Below the pieces are notes generated by a model. That model did not search any database and was not told where the DNA came from. It worked only from the letters and a program-made list of their open reading frames with translations. A DNA stretch of 64,000 nt from G016234445 sp964438865 (GTDB lineage: Bacteria; Chloroflexota; Dehalococcoidia; Tepidiformales; Tepidiformaceae): the NCBI GenBank assembly GCA_964438865.1, contig CAYTMI010000001.1:558001-622000 (forward strand), in the 5' to 3' direction. Below, piece after piece: positions 7,035 to 15,701 of this stretch (the stretch's first letter is position 1; every line of letters starts with the position of its first letter). The translations under genes were made by a program, and so were the position numbers.

Positions 7035-9821
7035 ATGGACGACGTGATTTCGACCCGCCCCGGCGATGCAACGCTCCGACGCTACCGCGAACGATGGGAC
7101 TGGGACACTGTCACCTGGGCGTCGCACTGCATCAACTGTTACCCGGGGAACTGCCCCGTCCGCGTCTATGTGAAGGATGGGGTGGTGGTCCGCGAAGAGC
7201 AGGCGGGCACCTTCGCCACAATCCAGCAGGGCGTGCCGGACATGAACCCGATGGGCTGCCAGAAGGGCGCCGGCTGGTCGCAAATGCTCGACGGCGAGGA
7301 GCGCGTCATCTACCCGCTGCGGCGGGTGGGCGACCGCGGTTCGGGCAAGTGGGAGCGGATCACCTGGGACGAAGCGGCCACCGAAGTTGCGGACGCCGTC
7401 CTCGACGCCGTGGAGGAACTCGGCCCGGAGTCGGTCATCGCCCCCTCGGGCGGGAATGTGGGCACCTGGGGCGGCGCCGGCCGCGGCCGCTTCTTCGGGA
7501 TCATCGGCGGCATCACGACCGACATCAACGGCGAGATCAACGACTTCGCGCCAGGCCATTACCTGACCTACGGCACTTTCGACCCCGTCAGCAGCGTCGA
7601 CGATTGGTTCCATTCCGAACTCGTACTCATCTGGTACGGGAACCCCAACTACACCCGCATCCCCTACGTCCATTACCTGAACGAAGCGCGCTACGCCGGC
7701 GCCGAAATCGTCACGATCGCGCCCGATGTCTCGCCTTCGGCCATCCACGCGGACCTCTACGTGCCGATCCGCCCGGAGACCGACGCCGCCCTCGCCCTCG
7801 CGATGTGCAAGGTCATCATCGACGAGGGCCTCGTAAACGACCGCTTCGTTGTCGAACAGACCGACCTGCCCCTCCTCGTCGACCCCGCGACCAACCGCTT
7901 CCTGCGCGAATCGGACATGGTGGAAGGCGGCAGCGACGAGCAGTTCTACGCCTGGGACACGCGGACGGCGGCAGCAATCCCGGCGCCGCGGGGGACGCTG
8001 CTCTGGGGCGAAGCGTGGCCGTCGATCGAAGGGGTGTTCGCTGTCCAGGGCCTCCGCGGGCCGATCGCGGTCACCACCGTCTTCGAACTGATGCGCAACC
8101 GGCTGGCCGACTACACGCCCGAACGCGCGGCCGCAATCACGGGCGTGAACGCCGAGACGATCCGCACGCTGGCGCGGAAGGTGGCGAGCAAGCGCACGAA
8201 CATCATCGGGTCGCTTGGGAATGGCAAGTACTACCACGGCGACCTCGTCGAACGGGCAGAGATCCTTCTGCTGGCGCTGACCGGCAACTGGGGACGGCAC
8301 GGGACCGGCGTCCGCGGCTGGATGACCGGGCTCTTCGATGGCTCCTTCACGGTAGCGGCGAAGACGAAGCCCGGCCCCGAGGACGTGGTCGCGATGCTGG
8401 ACTCGCGGGAAAAGGCGCTGCAGGCGCGGCTGGCCGAAGACCCGACGCTCACCCCCACGATGGTCGCGATCGAACAGGCAAAGGCGGCCTCGGCCCGCGG
8501 CGGCGGGGGCATGTTCCCGCCGCTTTTCTTCTGGTACCACCATGCCGGTTACGCGAAAGCCTGGGACCGCCCGGAATGGGCCGACCCGGCGATGGCGCGG
8601 CCGTTCGCGGAGTACTTCGAGGAGGCTGTGAGCAAGGGGTGGTGGCAGGGGGTGGACTATCCGCGGCGCGAGCAGACGCCGCGGGTGCTTGTCGAATGCG
8701 GCGGCAACGTGATCCGGCGGACGCGCGGCGGCGGGCGCATGTTGCTGGAGAACCTCTGGCCGAAGCTGAAGCTGGTGGTCACGCTGGACGTCCGCATGAG
8801 CAGCACGGCGCTGCAGTCCGACATCGTCCTCCCGATCGCCCACCAGTACGAGAAGATCGCCTTCAGCACGCCGACAACGCACACGATGCACCTCACCTTC
8901 TGCGACAAGGCTGTCGAGCCGCCGGGGGAAGCGGTTGACGAGTGGGAGGCGTTCCGGCGGCTGGCAGAGAAGCTGGAGGAGCGGGCGAAGGCTCGCGGCG
9001 CCGCACCATATAAGGACAGCCGCGGCGGCGCCCACGACCTTTCCGGCGCTCACACGGCCTACACCCGGAACGGCCAGTTCGTCGACATCGAGATGATGGC
9101 CGACGAGATGCTGCGCGACAGCTCAATCACCGGCTGCATCGAAGAGGGCGCCAGCCTCACGGAGCTTCGCAAGCGCGGGTTCTACCGGTTCCAGAGCCTG
9201 GGAATGTCGCCGCGGAGCATCGCCCAGGCGACAGAGCCACGGAACGACGAGACCTTCGTCCCCTTCCGGAACCACGTCGAAAAGGGCGAGCCCTACCCGA
9301 CGCTCACCCGCCGCGCCCAGTTCCTGATCGAGCACGAGTGGTTCATCGAAGCGGACGAGCACCTGCCGACCTTCAAAGAAGCGCCCGCGGCGGGTGGCGA
9401 CTACCCCTTCCGGATCACGAGCGGGCACAACCGCTGGAGCATCCATTCCCTGAACACCGCGAGCAGCCTGATGCTCGATACCCACCGCGGCACCCCGCAC
9501 CTTGTGATGAACAACCACGACGCCGCGCGCCTGGGGATCGCCGACGACGCCCGCGTCCGCGTCCACAACGACCAGGGTGAGTTCGTGGTGCCGGTGCTTG
9601 TTTCGGCGAGCGCCTACCCGGGCCAGGTGACGATGTACAACGGCTTCGAACCGTACCAGTTCCCCAACTGGGCGGGTCCGAACGACGTCGAGCCGGGGAT
9701 GATCAAGTGGCTCCACATGGCCGGCGGCTACGGGCATCTGCGCTACTGGGTGACGGAGTGGCAGCCTTCGGCGGTGATGCGCGGCACTCGCGTGGGGATC
9801 GAGCCGGTGACGCGAGGCTGA
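7035..9821 (+). CDS. Molybdopterin oxidoreductase catalytic subunit, type II DMSO reductase family
   Basis: About 928 residues. The N-terminal iron-sulfur motif reads SHCINCYPGNCP near residues 31-42 and MGCQKGAG near 73. With His as first ligand and no preceding Cys, this is the type II arrangement of NarG, ethylbenzene, DMS and selenate/chlorate enzymes. The segment GEINDFAPG near 165-173 supplies an Asp at the place of the Mo ligand in that group. The C-terminal molybdopterin dinucleotide-binding domain contains PFRITSGHNRWSIHS and HNDQGEFVVPVLVS. No twin-Arg signal is seen before the cluster and no FeS beta subunit, cytochrome b gamma subunit or chaperone gene adjoins it, so it is either cytoplasmic or relies on distant partners. 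The substrate cannot be read from sequence. ATG 7035 is preferred over an in-frame TTG at 7014; the Shine-Dalgarno is weak. Confidence 0.88.
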   Translation: MDDVISTRPGDATLRRYRERWDWDTVTWASHCINCYPGNCPVRVYVKDGVVVREEQAGTFATIQQGVPDMNPMGCQKGAGWSQMLDGEERVIYPLRRVGDRGSGKWERITWDEAATEVADAVLDAVEELGPESVIAPSGGNVGTWGGAGRGRFFGIIGGITTDINGEINDFAPGHYLTYGTFDPVSSVDDWFHSELVLIWYGNPNYTRIPYVHYLNEARYAGAEIVTIAPDVSPSAIHADLYVPIRPETDAALALAMCKVIIDEGLVNDRFVVEQTDLPLLVDPATNRFLRESDMVEGGSDEQFYAWDTRTAAAIPAPRGTLLWGEAWPSIEGVFAVQGLRGPIAVTTVFELMRNRLADYTPERAAAITGVNAETIRTLARKVASKRTNIIGSLGNGKYYHGDLVERAEILLLALTGNWGRHGTGVRGWMTGLFDGSFTVAAKTKPGPEDVVAMLDSREKALQARLAEDPTLTPTMVAIEQAKAASARGGGGMFPPLFFWYHHAGYAKAWDRPEWADPAMARPFAEYFEEAVSKGWWQGVDYPRREQTPRVLVECGGNVIRRTRGGGRMLLENLWPKLKLVVTLDVRMSSTALQSDIVLPIAHQYEKIAFSTPTTHTMHLTFCDKAVEPPGEAVDEWEAFRRLAEKLEERAKARGAAPYKDSRGGAHDLSGAHTAYTRNGQFVDIEMMADEMLRDSSITGCIEEGASLTELRKRGFYRFQSLGMSPRSIAQATEPRNDETFVPFRNHVEKGEPYPTLTRRAQFLIEHEWFIEADEHLPTFKEAPAAGGDYPFRITSGHNRWSIHSLNTASSLMLDTHRGTPHLVMNNHDAARLGIADDARVRVHNDQGEFVVPVLVSASAYPGQVTMYNGFEPYQFPNWAGPNDVEPGMIKWLHMAGGYGHLRYWVTEWQPSAVMRGTRVGIEPVTRG

Positions 9822-9857
9822 CCTGCTATGCTGGGCGGCATCTCCGGAGGGATTGCC

Positions 9858-10829
9858 ATGATCAGTACCGCGCTCACCCGGCTCCTTGGCGTCGAACATC
9901 CAATCATCCAGGCCGGCATGGCGAGCGACGCGGGCGACGCGCTCGCCTCAGCGGTTTCCAACGCCGGCGCGCTGGGATCGATAGGGAGCATCGGCCACAA
10001 CCTGGATACCTTCACCGCCGAGATCGCGGCTTGCCGTGCACTCACCGCCCGCCCGTTCGCGGTGAACGTCGTGACCTTCGACTGGGCGCCCTTCGCGCGG
10101 GAGATGGTGGAAGCGGCGGTGAAGTCCGCCGTGCCCGTGATCACCCTCTCCTTCGGGAGCTTCGACGCAGGCCTGGCGCGGGCGAAGGCTGCCGGGATCA
10201 CCACGATAGTGCAGGTGCAAGACCTCGACGGCCTCCGGCGCGCCCTCGCCGGCGGCGCGGACGCGGTCATCGTCCAGGGCACCGAAGCAGGCGGGCACAC
10301 GGGCCGGCGGGGCACGCTCAGCTTCGCGGCCCAGGCGCTGGAACTGGCGGGCGAGGTGCCAATCGTCGTCGCCGGCGGGATCGCCACGGGCCGTGGGCTG
10401 GCGGGGGTGTTGGCGATGGGTGCGGCGGGCGCGGTGATGGGCACGGTCTTCAAGGCCAGCGACGAGTTCGGCTGCCCCACGGCGCTCAAGGAGGCCGTGG
10501 TCGCGAGCGATGGCGGCAACACCTATTACGGCGACATCGTGGACATCCCCTTCCCCTTCAAGTGGCCGGCCGGGATCGCCGGGCGCATCCTCGCCAACCG
10601 CTTCACCGCCGAGTGGCACGGGCGCGACGACGACCTCCGGAAGGAAGTCGCCGCCGGCGAAGCGCCAGACTCGTTCCTGGCGGCCCTTCAGGAGCCCGAC
10701 CGCGTCCTGAACTGGTCAGGCCAGTCCGCCGGCCTCGTGCGCAAGGTGAGGCCGGCAGCGGAGATCGTGGCGGAGGTGGCCGCCGAGGCGGAGCAGTGCC
10801 TCCGGTCGGCCGCCCGGCTGGTGCAGTAG
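9858..10829 (+). CDS. Nitronate monooxygenase (2-nitropropane dioxygenase family)
   Basis: FMN-dependent TIM-barrel flavoenzyme that oxidises alkyl nitronates such as propionate 3-nitronate; some relatives act as enoyl reductases. Seen: the FMN-binding start HPIIQAGMAS, the active-site loop VQGTEAGGHTGRRGT with the catalytic His, and phosphate-binding VVAGGIATGRGLAGVLAMGA. The start at 9858 is chosen because GGAGG lies 7 bases upstream; an ATG at 9828 gives ten extra residues without such a site. A TATGCT box (9827-9832) would place transcription start about 19 bases ahead of ATG 9858. It follows the molybdenum enzyme on the same strand. Confidence 0.9.
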   Translation: MISTALTRLLGVEHPIIQAGMASDAGDALASAVSNAGALGSIGSIGHNLDTFTAEIAACRALTARPFAVNVVTFDWAPFAREMVEAAVKSAVPVITLSFGSFDAGLARAKAAGITTIVQVQDLDGLRRALAGGADAVIVQGTEAGGHTGRRGTLSFAAQALELAGEVPIVVAGGIATGRGLAGVLAMGAAGAVMGTVFKASDEFGCPTALKEAVVASDGGNTYYGDIVDIPFPFKWPAGIAGRILANRFTAEWHGRDDDLRKEVAAGEAPDSFLAALQEPDRVLNWSGQSAGLVRKVRPAAEIVAEVAAEAEQCLRSAARLVQ

Positions 10830-10912
10830 CAGGGCGACGGCGCTGGGCCGCCGACCCGGACAAGTCAGTTGAACATCCGGACCGTGCTGGTATTGCGTCG
10901 CTGGAAGCGCGC

Positions 10913-10918
10913 TACAAT
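10913..10918 (+). promoter_or_regulatory. -10 box for leaderless hicB
   Basis: TACAAT ends 6 bases before the ATG at 10925, placing the expected transcription start at or next to the A of the start codon. No Shine-Dalgarno is present. The same TANNNT-N6/7-start layout recurs at 44703, 43033, 45531, 51464, 57845, 58736, 59312, 62579, 20307 and 717. Confidence 0.6.
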
Positions 10919-10924
10919 GGGCGC

Positions 10925-11167
10925 ATGCTGACCGACTACCTCCGCGCCGCCCTCCGGCAGGCCCGGTACGAAATCATCCCCGACGAAGGTCTCTTCTACG
11001 GCGACATCCCGGGATTCGAAGGAGTGTTCGCGGCCGCCCCGACGCTGGAGGAATGCCGGGAGCAGCTCTCCGAAGTCCTCGAAGACTGGATCTTGGTGCG
11101 CGTGTCGCTCCACCTCCCCCTCCCGGAAGCCGGCGGCCTGCGGATCGCCGTCGGCGGGGTCGCCTGA
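10925..11167 (+). CDS. hicB: HicB family antitoxin
   Basis: An 80-residue HicB-like protein: YEIIPDEGLFYGDIPGFEGV, then APTLEECREQLSEVLEDWIL and VRVSLHLPLP, the partial RNase-H-like fold of HicB antitoxins. It has no added DNA-binding domain. The hicA toxin gene follows after 6 bases. The antitoxin-first order is the less common one in E. coli-type loci but usual for this short form. The -10 box just before ATG suggests leaderless translation of the antitoxin, while hicA has a GTG start and would depend on coupling. Confidence 0.85.
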   Translation: MLTDYLRAALRQARYEIIPDEGLFYGDIPGFEGVFAAAPTLEECREQLSEVLEDWILVRVSLHLPLPEAGGLRIAVGGVA

Positions 11168-11173
11168 GCGCCG

Positions 11174-11389
11174 GTGTCATCAATTTCCCGCGGCGACCTG
11201 ATCCGCCGGCTTCGACGAATCGGGTTCGATGGCCCGATTTCGGGGACCCGGCACCAGCTCATGCGAAGGGGAGACCGCGTCGTGTTTCTGCCCAACCCCC
11301 ACGCCGGCGATATCGGCGCCGGCCTGCTCGCGCGGGTGCTACGGCAGGCCGGCGTCGCTCGTGACGAGTGGGAGGGCAGCGGCCCTTAG
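11174..11389 (+). CDS. hicA: HicA family toxin (mRNA interferase)
   Basis: A 71-residue double-stranded-RNA-binding-fold protein of the HicA/YcfA kind. Seen: SRGDLIRRLRRIGFDG, then GTRHQLMRRGDRVVFLPNPH, with the His of the usual G-x-H-x active site in GTRHQL, and the closing helix LLARVLRQAG. It cleaves mRNA when not bound by HicB. Start is GTG 11174, six bases after the hicB stop. The 3' end overlaps the convergent alcohol dehydrogenase gene by four bases. Confidence 0.82.
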   Translation: MSSISRGDLIRRLRRIGFDGPISGTRHQLMRRGDRVVFLPNPHAGDIGAGLLARVLRQAGVARDEWEGSGP

Positions 11390-12468
11390 TCGAACATCAG
11401 CACCGTGCGCGCGACTTCGCCGGCCTTCATCGCGCGGAAGGCTTCGTTCACGTCCTCGAGCTTGCCCCGCCGCGTAATCATCTCGTCCAACTTCAGGCGA
11501 CCCTGCTGGTAGAACTCGATGTAGCGGGGCATGTCCACGCGGAAGCGGTTCGAGCCCATCGAGCTGCCGATGATCTTCTTCTCGCGAAGGAAGGAGGGGC
11601 CGTCGAGTTCGACCTTCTGGCCGACGGGGATCATCCCGACGATCGTGGCCGTGCCGCCCTCGCGGATGCATTCGAAGGCCTGTTCGGCCGCCCGCTTGAG
11701 GCCGATGCATTCGAAGGCGTAGTCGACGCCGCCGCCGGTCAGCTCCTTGATCGCCTGCACCGGGTCGTGCGATGACGCATCGACGACGTGGGTCGCGCCC
11801 AACTCCTTCGCGCGCTTGAGCTTGTCCTCGAAGATGTCGACGGCGATGATCTGGCGGGCGCCACCGATGCGGGCGCCCTGGATGGCGGCGAGGCCGACGC
11901 CGCCGGTGCCGTAGACGGCGACGGTGGAGCCGGGCTTCATGGCCGCGGTGTTGAGCACGGCGCCGACGCCGGTGGTCACTCCGCAACCGATGAGCGCGCC
12001 GGCGTCAAAGGGCATGTCGTCACGCATCTTCACGAGGGTGTTTTCGTGGACGAGCATCTTTTCGGCGTAGCTGGAAAGGTTGGCGAACTGGGCCACAGGC
12101 TGGCCGTTCCAGGTGTACTTCGGCGGGTCGCCGGGGCGGCGCCGCACTTCGGGGCTCCGGCAGAGGAACGGTTCGCCGCTGAGACAGCGTTCGCAGTGCC
12201 CGCAGAACACCGAGAGGCAGAGGATGACGTGGTCGCCGGGCTTCACGTAGTTGACCTGGGACCCGACTTCTTCGACGATGCCCGCCGCTTCATGGCCGAG
12301 AATCGCCGGGGTCGGCATCGAATAGAAGCCGTCGACGAAGTGAAGGTCGCTGTGGCAGACCCCCGAGGCCATGGTCTTCACGAGGACCTCGTGCGCCATG
12401 GGCTTGTCGACCTGGACCTCTTCGATGGTGAGTGGCTGGTGCGCGCCGTGGAAGATGGCCGCCTTCAT
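11386..12468 (-). CDS. Zinc-dependent alcohol dehydrogenase (class III-like MDR family)
   Basis: A 360-residue medium-chain dehydrogenase. Catalytic zinc ligands: SGVCHSDLH, GHEAAG and the Cys of LIGCGVTTG. The structural zinc cluster is in CGHCERCLSGEPFLC. The NAD-binding motif is YGTGGVGLAAIQGA. The pattern is close to class III and NDMA-dependent alcohol dehydrogenases, which oxidise alcohols to aldehydes or act on thiol adducts; substrate unknown. The start is at 12468, where GAGGAGG lies 7 bases upstream; the longer upstream frame runs into heptanucleotide repeats and is not coding. TATCAT about 35 bases upstream is a likely -10 box. Confidence 0.93.
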   Translation of the reverse strand: MKAAIFHGAHQPLTIEEVQVDKPMAHEVLVKTMASGVCHSDLHFVDGFYSMPTPAILGHEAAGIVEEVGSQVNYVKPGDHVILCLSVFCGHCERCLSGEPFLCRSPEVRRRPGDPPKYTWNGQPVAQFANLSSYAEKMLVHENTLVKMRDDMPFDAGALIGCGVTTGVGAVLNTAAMKPGSTVAVYGTGGVGLAAIQGARIGGARQIIAVDIFEDKLKRAKELGATHVVDASSHDPVQAIKELTGGGVDYAFECIGLKRAAEQAFECIREGGTATIVGMIPVGQKVELDGPSFLREKKIIGSSMGSNRFRVDMPRYIEFYQQGRLKLDEMITRRGKLEDVNEAFRAMKAGEVARTVLMFD

Positions 12469-12527
12469 TTGAATCCTCCTCGAATGACCGTGTGATGACC
12501 CGGCATGATACGCCAAAGCGGGGAGGA

Positions 12528-12605
12528 ATGAGGAATGAGGAATGAGGAATGAGGACTCGGGACTCGGGACTCGGGACTCGGGACTCGGGACTCGGGACTC
12601 GGACC
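12528..12605. repeat. Heptanucleotide tandem arrays (GGAATGA)n then (GGACTCG)n
   Basis: About four units of a GGAATGA heptamer run straight into about seven units of GGACTCG. The array ends exactly at the stop codon of the lipoprotein gene on the minus strand (stop at 12606). Related heptamer arrays follow the second lipoprotein gene and flank htpX. Seven bases is not a multiple of three, so copy-number change here would shift any reading frame through it. The array lies between two genes and codes for nothing likely. Confidence 0.85.
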
Positions 12606-14015
12606 TCAGTACTCCAGGTACCCGGTCGAGGCCCAGCCGGCCTTGGCTCCGGGGAGCGTGACTCGGAGCCAGCGGATGCCGTCTTCGCTCGACTCGGTCT
12701 GGCGATCCTTGTAGGTCAGCAGCACGCCATCGGCGACGCAGTGCATGATGTCGGCCCTGAGCGACGGGGTGACCCGGACGTTGAGGCACGCTCCGGCTCC
12801 CACAGTCACGCGCGCGAACGGCCCCCGCTGGATCGCGGCGGCAAGGTTGCGGTTCCACTCGTACGGCGCGCTAAGGGCGCCGTAGACCTCGATCGGCGTC
12901 ACCGTGCCGGCTTCGACGTCGATCACGGCCGGGAAGCTGAACGCATAGCCGGGGAAGCCGCCGCCCGTGATGGGGTAACCGGGGTCTTTCGCGAGGATCG
13001 CGGCCCGCAGCGGCTCGTAGGCGATGGTCACATTTCCGACCGCCGTGTGGTCGTCGATCCACGCTCCCAAATTGAACAACGTGGACGAATCGAACGGCGC
13101 TCGCCAGAGGGCAGTGAGCTTTCCTTCCCGGTAGACCGCAACGACCTGGCGAAGGTCACTGCCGGTGCGGATGGGCGTAACCAGCATCGTCTCGCTGAGT
13201 GGATTCCCACCGAGCCACCAGACCCCGTACTGCGGGTCCGCCAGGCCAGCCAGGGAGGTGGTGAGCATCGGCGACCCATCGACGCCGAGGAATCCGGTCT
13301 TGTTCGCGTCGCGCCACAGCAGCCGGGTGCCGTAGGAAACGACCAGCGCCGGGTCCTCCGCCCCCGCCGGCGGGCCCAGCCATTCCCGGCTGGGGTATGC
13401 GAACAGGGCGGCAAGTTCGGCGTCCTCCGCGGAAGACGGCACCGAGATCGCATAGCCCGCCCTGAGGATAGTCACCAGCCCCAGCGGCTCCTCGAACGTT
13501 TTCACCTCGGACCAGGTCATGCCTCCGTCGGTCGAACGGACGAGCGTGGACCTTGCGCCGGGTTTCGGCGGCGCCATTCCCCCGCAGCTCTCAGCCGCCA
13601 CGCACACCATCACCGCCATCTCGGAAAAGTCCCGGGTGAACGCCGTGCCGTTGATGCTCGAACCCGCCGACGGCCGGAACACCTCTTCTACGCGGACTGT
13701 CCCCGAGGCGTCGCGGTAGACCCGTTCGAGGTGCGAGGATGGCCCGTCGCAGCCCCAGCACCCCTTTTCGATGATCAGCGCAAGGCCGTCCGGGAGCGGG
13801 CGCGGCGGGAGGATGGTCCATTCGCGCACGGGGATCCCGCCTGGAGCGGTGGCTGTGGGCGTCGCGCCCGGTTCCGTGGCCGCGGGGGACGCCGAGGGCT
13901 CGGCCGTCGCGGTCGCGGTGGGGGTTTCGGGGGCGCTGCTCGGCCCACCGCATGCGGCGAGGAAACCGAGGACGGCAACGCTGCCGAGGACCAGGGCACG
14001 GGCGGGCCAGTTCAT
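12606..14015 (-). CDS. Lipoprotein with BNR-like and C-terminal SH3-like domains (paralogue 1)
   Basis: About 469 residues. It has a lipoprotein signal with lipobox LAAC, a Thr/Ala/Pro-rich linker (residues ~25-60), then a long extracytoplasmic domain containing a BNR-like turn (STDGGMTWSEV). The C-terminal ~60 residues look like a bacterial SH3 domain: GAGACLNVRVTPSL, then DGIRWLRVTLPG and AGWASTGYLEY. Function unknown; cell-surface sensing or wall binding is a guess. It is a tandem paralogue of 14087-15517, sharing the same order of elements and almost the same last 12 residues. Start ATG 14015 is chosen for the signal peptide; the ribosome site is weak. A longer in-frame upstream extension overlaps the paralogue and is spurious. 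Confidence 0.75.
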   Translation of the reverse strand: MNWPARALVLGSVAVLGFLAACGGPSSAPETPTATATAEPSASPAATEPGATPTATAPGGIPVREWTILPPRPLPDGLALIIEKGCWGCDGPSSHLERVYRDASGTVRVEEVFRPSAGSSINGTAFTRDFSEMAVMVCVAAESCGGMAPPKPGARSTLVRSTDGGMTWSEVKTFEEPLGLVTILRAGYAISVPSSAEDAELAALFAYPSREWLGPPAGAEDPALVVSYGTRLLWRDANKTGFLGVDGSPMLTTSLAGLADPQYGVWWLGGNPLSETMLVTPIRTGSDLRQVVAVYREGKLTALWRAPFDSSTLFNLGAWIDDHTAVGNVTIAYEPLRAAILAKDPGYPITGGGFPGYAFSFPAVIDVEAGTVTPIEVYGALSAPYEWNRNLAAAIQRGPFARVTVGAGACLNVRVTPSLRADIMHCVADGVLLTYKDRQTESSEDGIRWLRVTLPGAKAGWASTGYLEY

Positions 14016-14055
14016 CCCACTAGAAGAAACGCCGGGAAGCCGGCAATGGTTCCCG

Positions 14056-14092
14056 GGTGGAGGAATGAGGACTCGGGACTCGGGACTCAGTA
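14056..14092. repeat. Heptanucleotide array after second lipoprotein gene
   Basis: One GGAATGA unit followed by GGACTCG, GGACTCG and GGACTCA, running into the stop codon region of the gene that ends at 14087. It is the same unit set and the same position relative to the gene as at 12528-12605. The arrays and lipoprotein genes were therefore probably duplicated together, or the arrays prefer gene 3' ends. Confidence 0.75.
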
Positions 14093-15517
14093 TTCCAGGT
14101 AGCCCGTCGCGGCCCACCCCGTGACGCCCGCCGGCGTCGTGACCTTCAGCCAGCGGATGCCGTCGTCGCTGGTCACGGTTTGGCGGCTGGGGAAGGTCAG
14201 GAGGGTGCCGCCAGCGGCGCAGGTGAGGGCCCGGCCAGTGAGCGCGGGGGCGTCGCGAAGGTTGAGACATTCCCCAGCGCCCAGGACGACTCTCGCGAAC
14301 GGGCCGCGTGCCAGGGCTATTGGCCATGGCCCCCCCGCTTTCCCGGCGAGGAAAGGCACGAACTTGGCGATGGGCGAAGCGATGCCTGTCTCGAAGTCGA
14401 TAATCGCCGGTACCCCGCGAAACCACTCGCCCGCCGGCACTGTCACCCCATACCGGGAGGCTTCGAAGTCGACGCGGCCGATGGCGACGGTATCGCTCAG
14501 CCACTCTGTGACGCGCACCCATGAAAGGCCGTCGGCCTGGGTGAAGCTGTAGACGCCCCGGAACTTGCCATTGCCCACGTTCAGCAACCCGAGGTGCCCC
14601 CCTCGCGCGCCGTCCAGCCATATGACGTGGAGTTCAAGGCCCGTGGAGTGGGGGACAAGCTGCAACGCCCAGGGCTGCAACTCCCGGGGCCGACGTTCGG
14701 CCCCGGGTGGGATCGGAATGCGCGCGAAGACCGTGCCAGAGCCGTCGAGGTTCCAGAGCGTCCCCGCGTCCGTTTCGGGCACGACCAGGACCAGTTGCCC
14801 ATCGAGGAAACCCGGGATGATCGGGGAGCGCGCGGCGGCCACTGCGGCTGGGAAGCTCAGTTGGCGTTGCGGGGCCGTGAGTGGGAGCGTGGTCGTGGAG
14901 ACAGAATCACCGGAGGCCACACCCCTGACGAGCACGCCATCGCTGGAGACCGCTATCACGGTGCCCCAACCGCCAGGACCGACGGTACCGACCTCCTCCC
15001 ATCTGACACCGCCGTCGTTCGAGCGGATCACCGTGATCGGCTGTGGTTCTCCGTAGCAGCTGCCGTGGCAGAGGGCGACTGCCAGCAGACCGGCGCCCGG
15101 CCCGCTCACAGCGCCGACAACCCCGCGTGAGGTCGCGCCGGTCCCCGTGTAGGTGGACACGACCAGGTCGTCGGTCCGCATGACCCCGGAAGGGTCTCGG
15201 TAGTACCGGCGGAGCGCCGCGGTCGGCCCCTCCCAGACGCCATCGGTGGCGTAGAGCGCGACGCCGGCGGGCAGGGGCACGGGGTCGCCGGCCCGGAGCC
15301 TGATCGTCTGAATTCCCGGGATGGTGTTGTCCGGAGTGGTCGTAGCGGTAGGCGCCGCCACGCCGGTTGCCGTCGCGGAGGCGGAGGGCTCGGCTGTCAC
15401 GGTCGCCGTCGCGCTCGCGATGGGGGTTGCGGGTGCGCTGGTTCGCCCTCCACATGCGGCGAGGATCCCAAGCGCGGCAACGCCCCCGATGGCCAGCACC
15501 CACGCGGCCCGTTTCAT
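14087..15517 (-). CDS. Lipoprotein with BNR-like and C-terminal SH3-like domains (paralogue 2)
   Basis: About 476 residues, same architecture as its neighbour. It has lipobox LAAC in GVAALGILAACGGR, a Thr/Ala-rich linker, BNR-like SNDGGVRWEEVG, and an SH3-like end (GAGECLNLRDAPAL, DDGIRWLKVTTPAG, TGWAATGYLEY). Start ATG 15517 gives the signal peptide directly and has a GAGAGTGAG purine stretch upstream. The two genes are separated only by about 70 bases containing heptamer repeats, consistent with a tandem duplication followed by strong divergence of the central domain. Role unknown. Confidence 0.75.
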   Translation of the reverse strand: MKRAAWVLAIGGVAALGILAACGGRTSAPATPIASATATVTAEPSASATATGVAAPTATTTPDNTIPGIQTIRLRAGDPVPLPAGVALYATDGVWEGPTAALRRYYRDPSGVMRTDDLVVSTYTGTGATSRGVVGAVSGPGAGLLAVALCHGSCYGEPQPITVIRSNDGGVRWEEVGTVGPGGWGTVIAVSSDGVLVRGVASGDSVSTTTLPLTAPQRQLSFPAAVAAARSPIIPGFLDGQLVLVVPETDAGTLWNLDGSGTVFARIPIPPGAERRPRELQPWALQLVPHSTGLELHVIWLDGARGGHLGLLNVGNGKFRGVYSFTQADGLSWVRVTEWLSDTVAIGRVDFEASRYGVTVPAGEWFRGVPAIIDFETGIASPIAKFVPFLAGKAGGPWPIALARGPFARVVLGAGECLNLRDAPALTGRALTCAAGGTLLTFPSRQTVTSDDGIRWLKVTTPAGVTGWAATGYLEY

Positions 15518-15579
15518 CTCACTCTCAGTCCTTCCCCTATTAAAGAAACGCCGCACAGGAGCCAACGGTTCCCCAAGCG

Positions 15580-15652
15580 CCGTTCCTCATTCCTCATTCC
15601 TCATTCCTCGCTCCGCGCCCTCAGTCCTCGCCCCTCATCCCTCGCCCCGGCT
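15580..15652. repeat. Degenerate heptanucleotide array upstream of htpX
   Basis: About ten seven-base units on the plus strand: CCTCATT three times, then CCTCGCT, CCGCGCC, CTCAGTC, CTCGCCC, CTCATCC and CTCGCCC. The phase of seven is kept although the sequence drifts. It lies between the divergently transcribed lipoprotein and htpX genes, just upstream of the TACAAT box (15669-15674) of htpX. Confidence 0.75.
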
Positions 15653-15701
15653 TTACCGCCCGGAGCGGTACAATCGATCCCGGAGGTATCCACCACTCAC
15701 T

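Noticed and set aside
12528..12605. Possible CRISPR-like array
   Set aside because: Uninterrupted seven-base units with no spacers and no cas genes anywhere in the window.
12469..12858. N-terminal extension of the alcohol dehydrogenase frame
   Set aside because: It translates heptanucleotide repeats (SRVPSPE-type units); ATG 12468 with GAGGAGG fits the family start.
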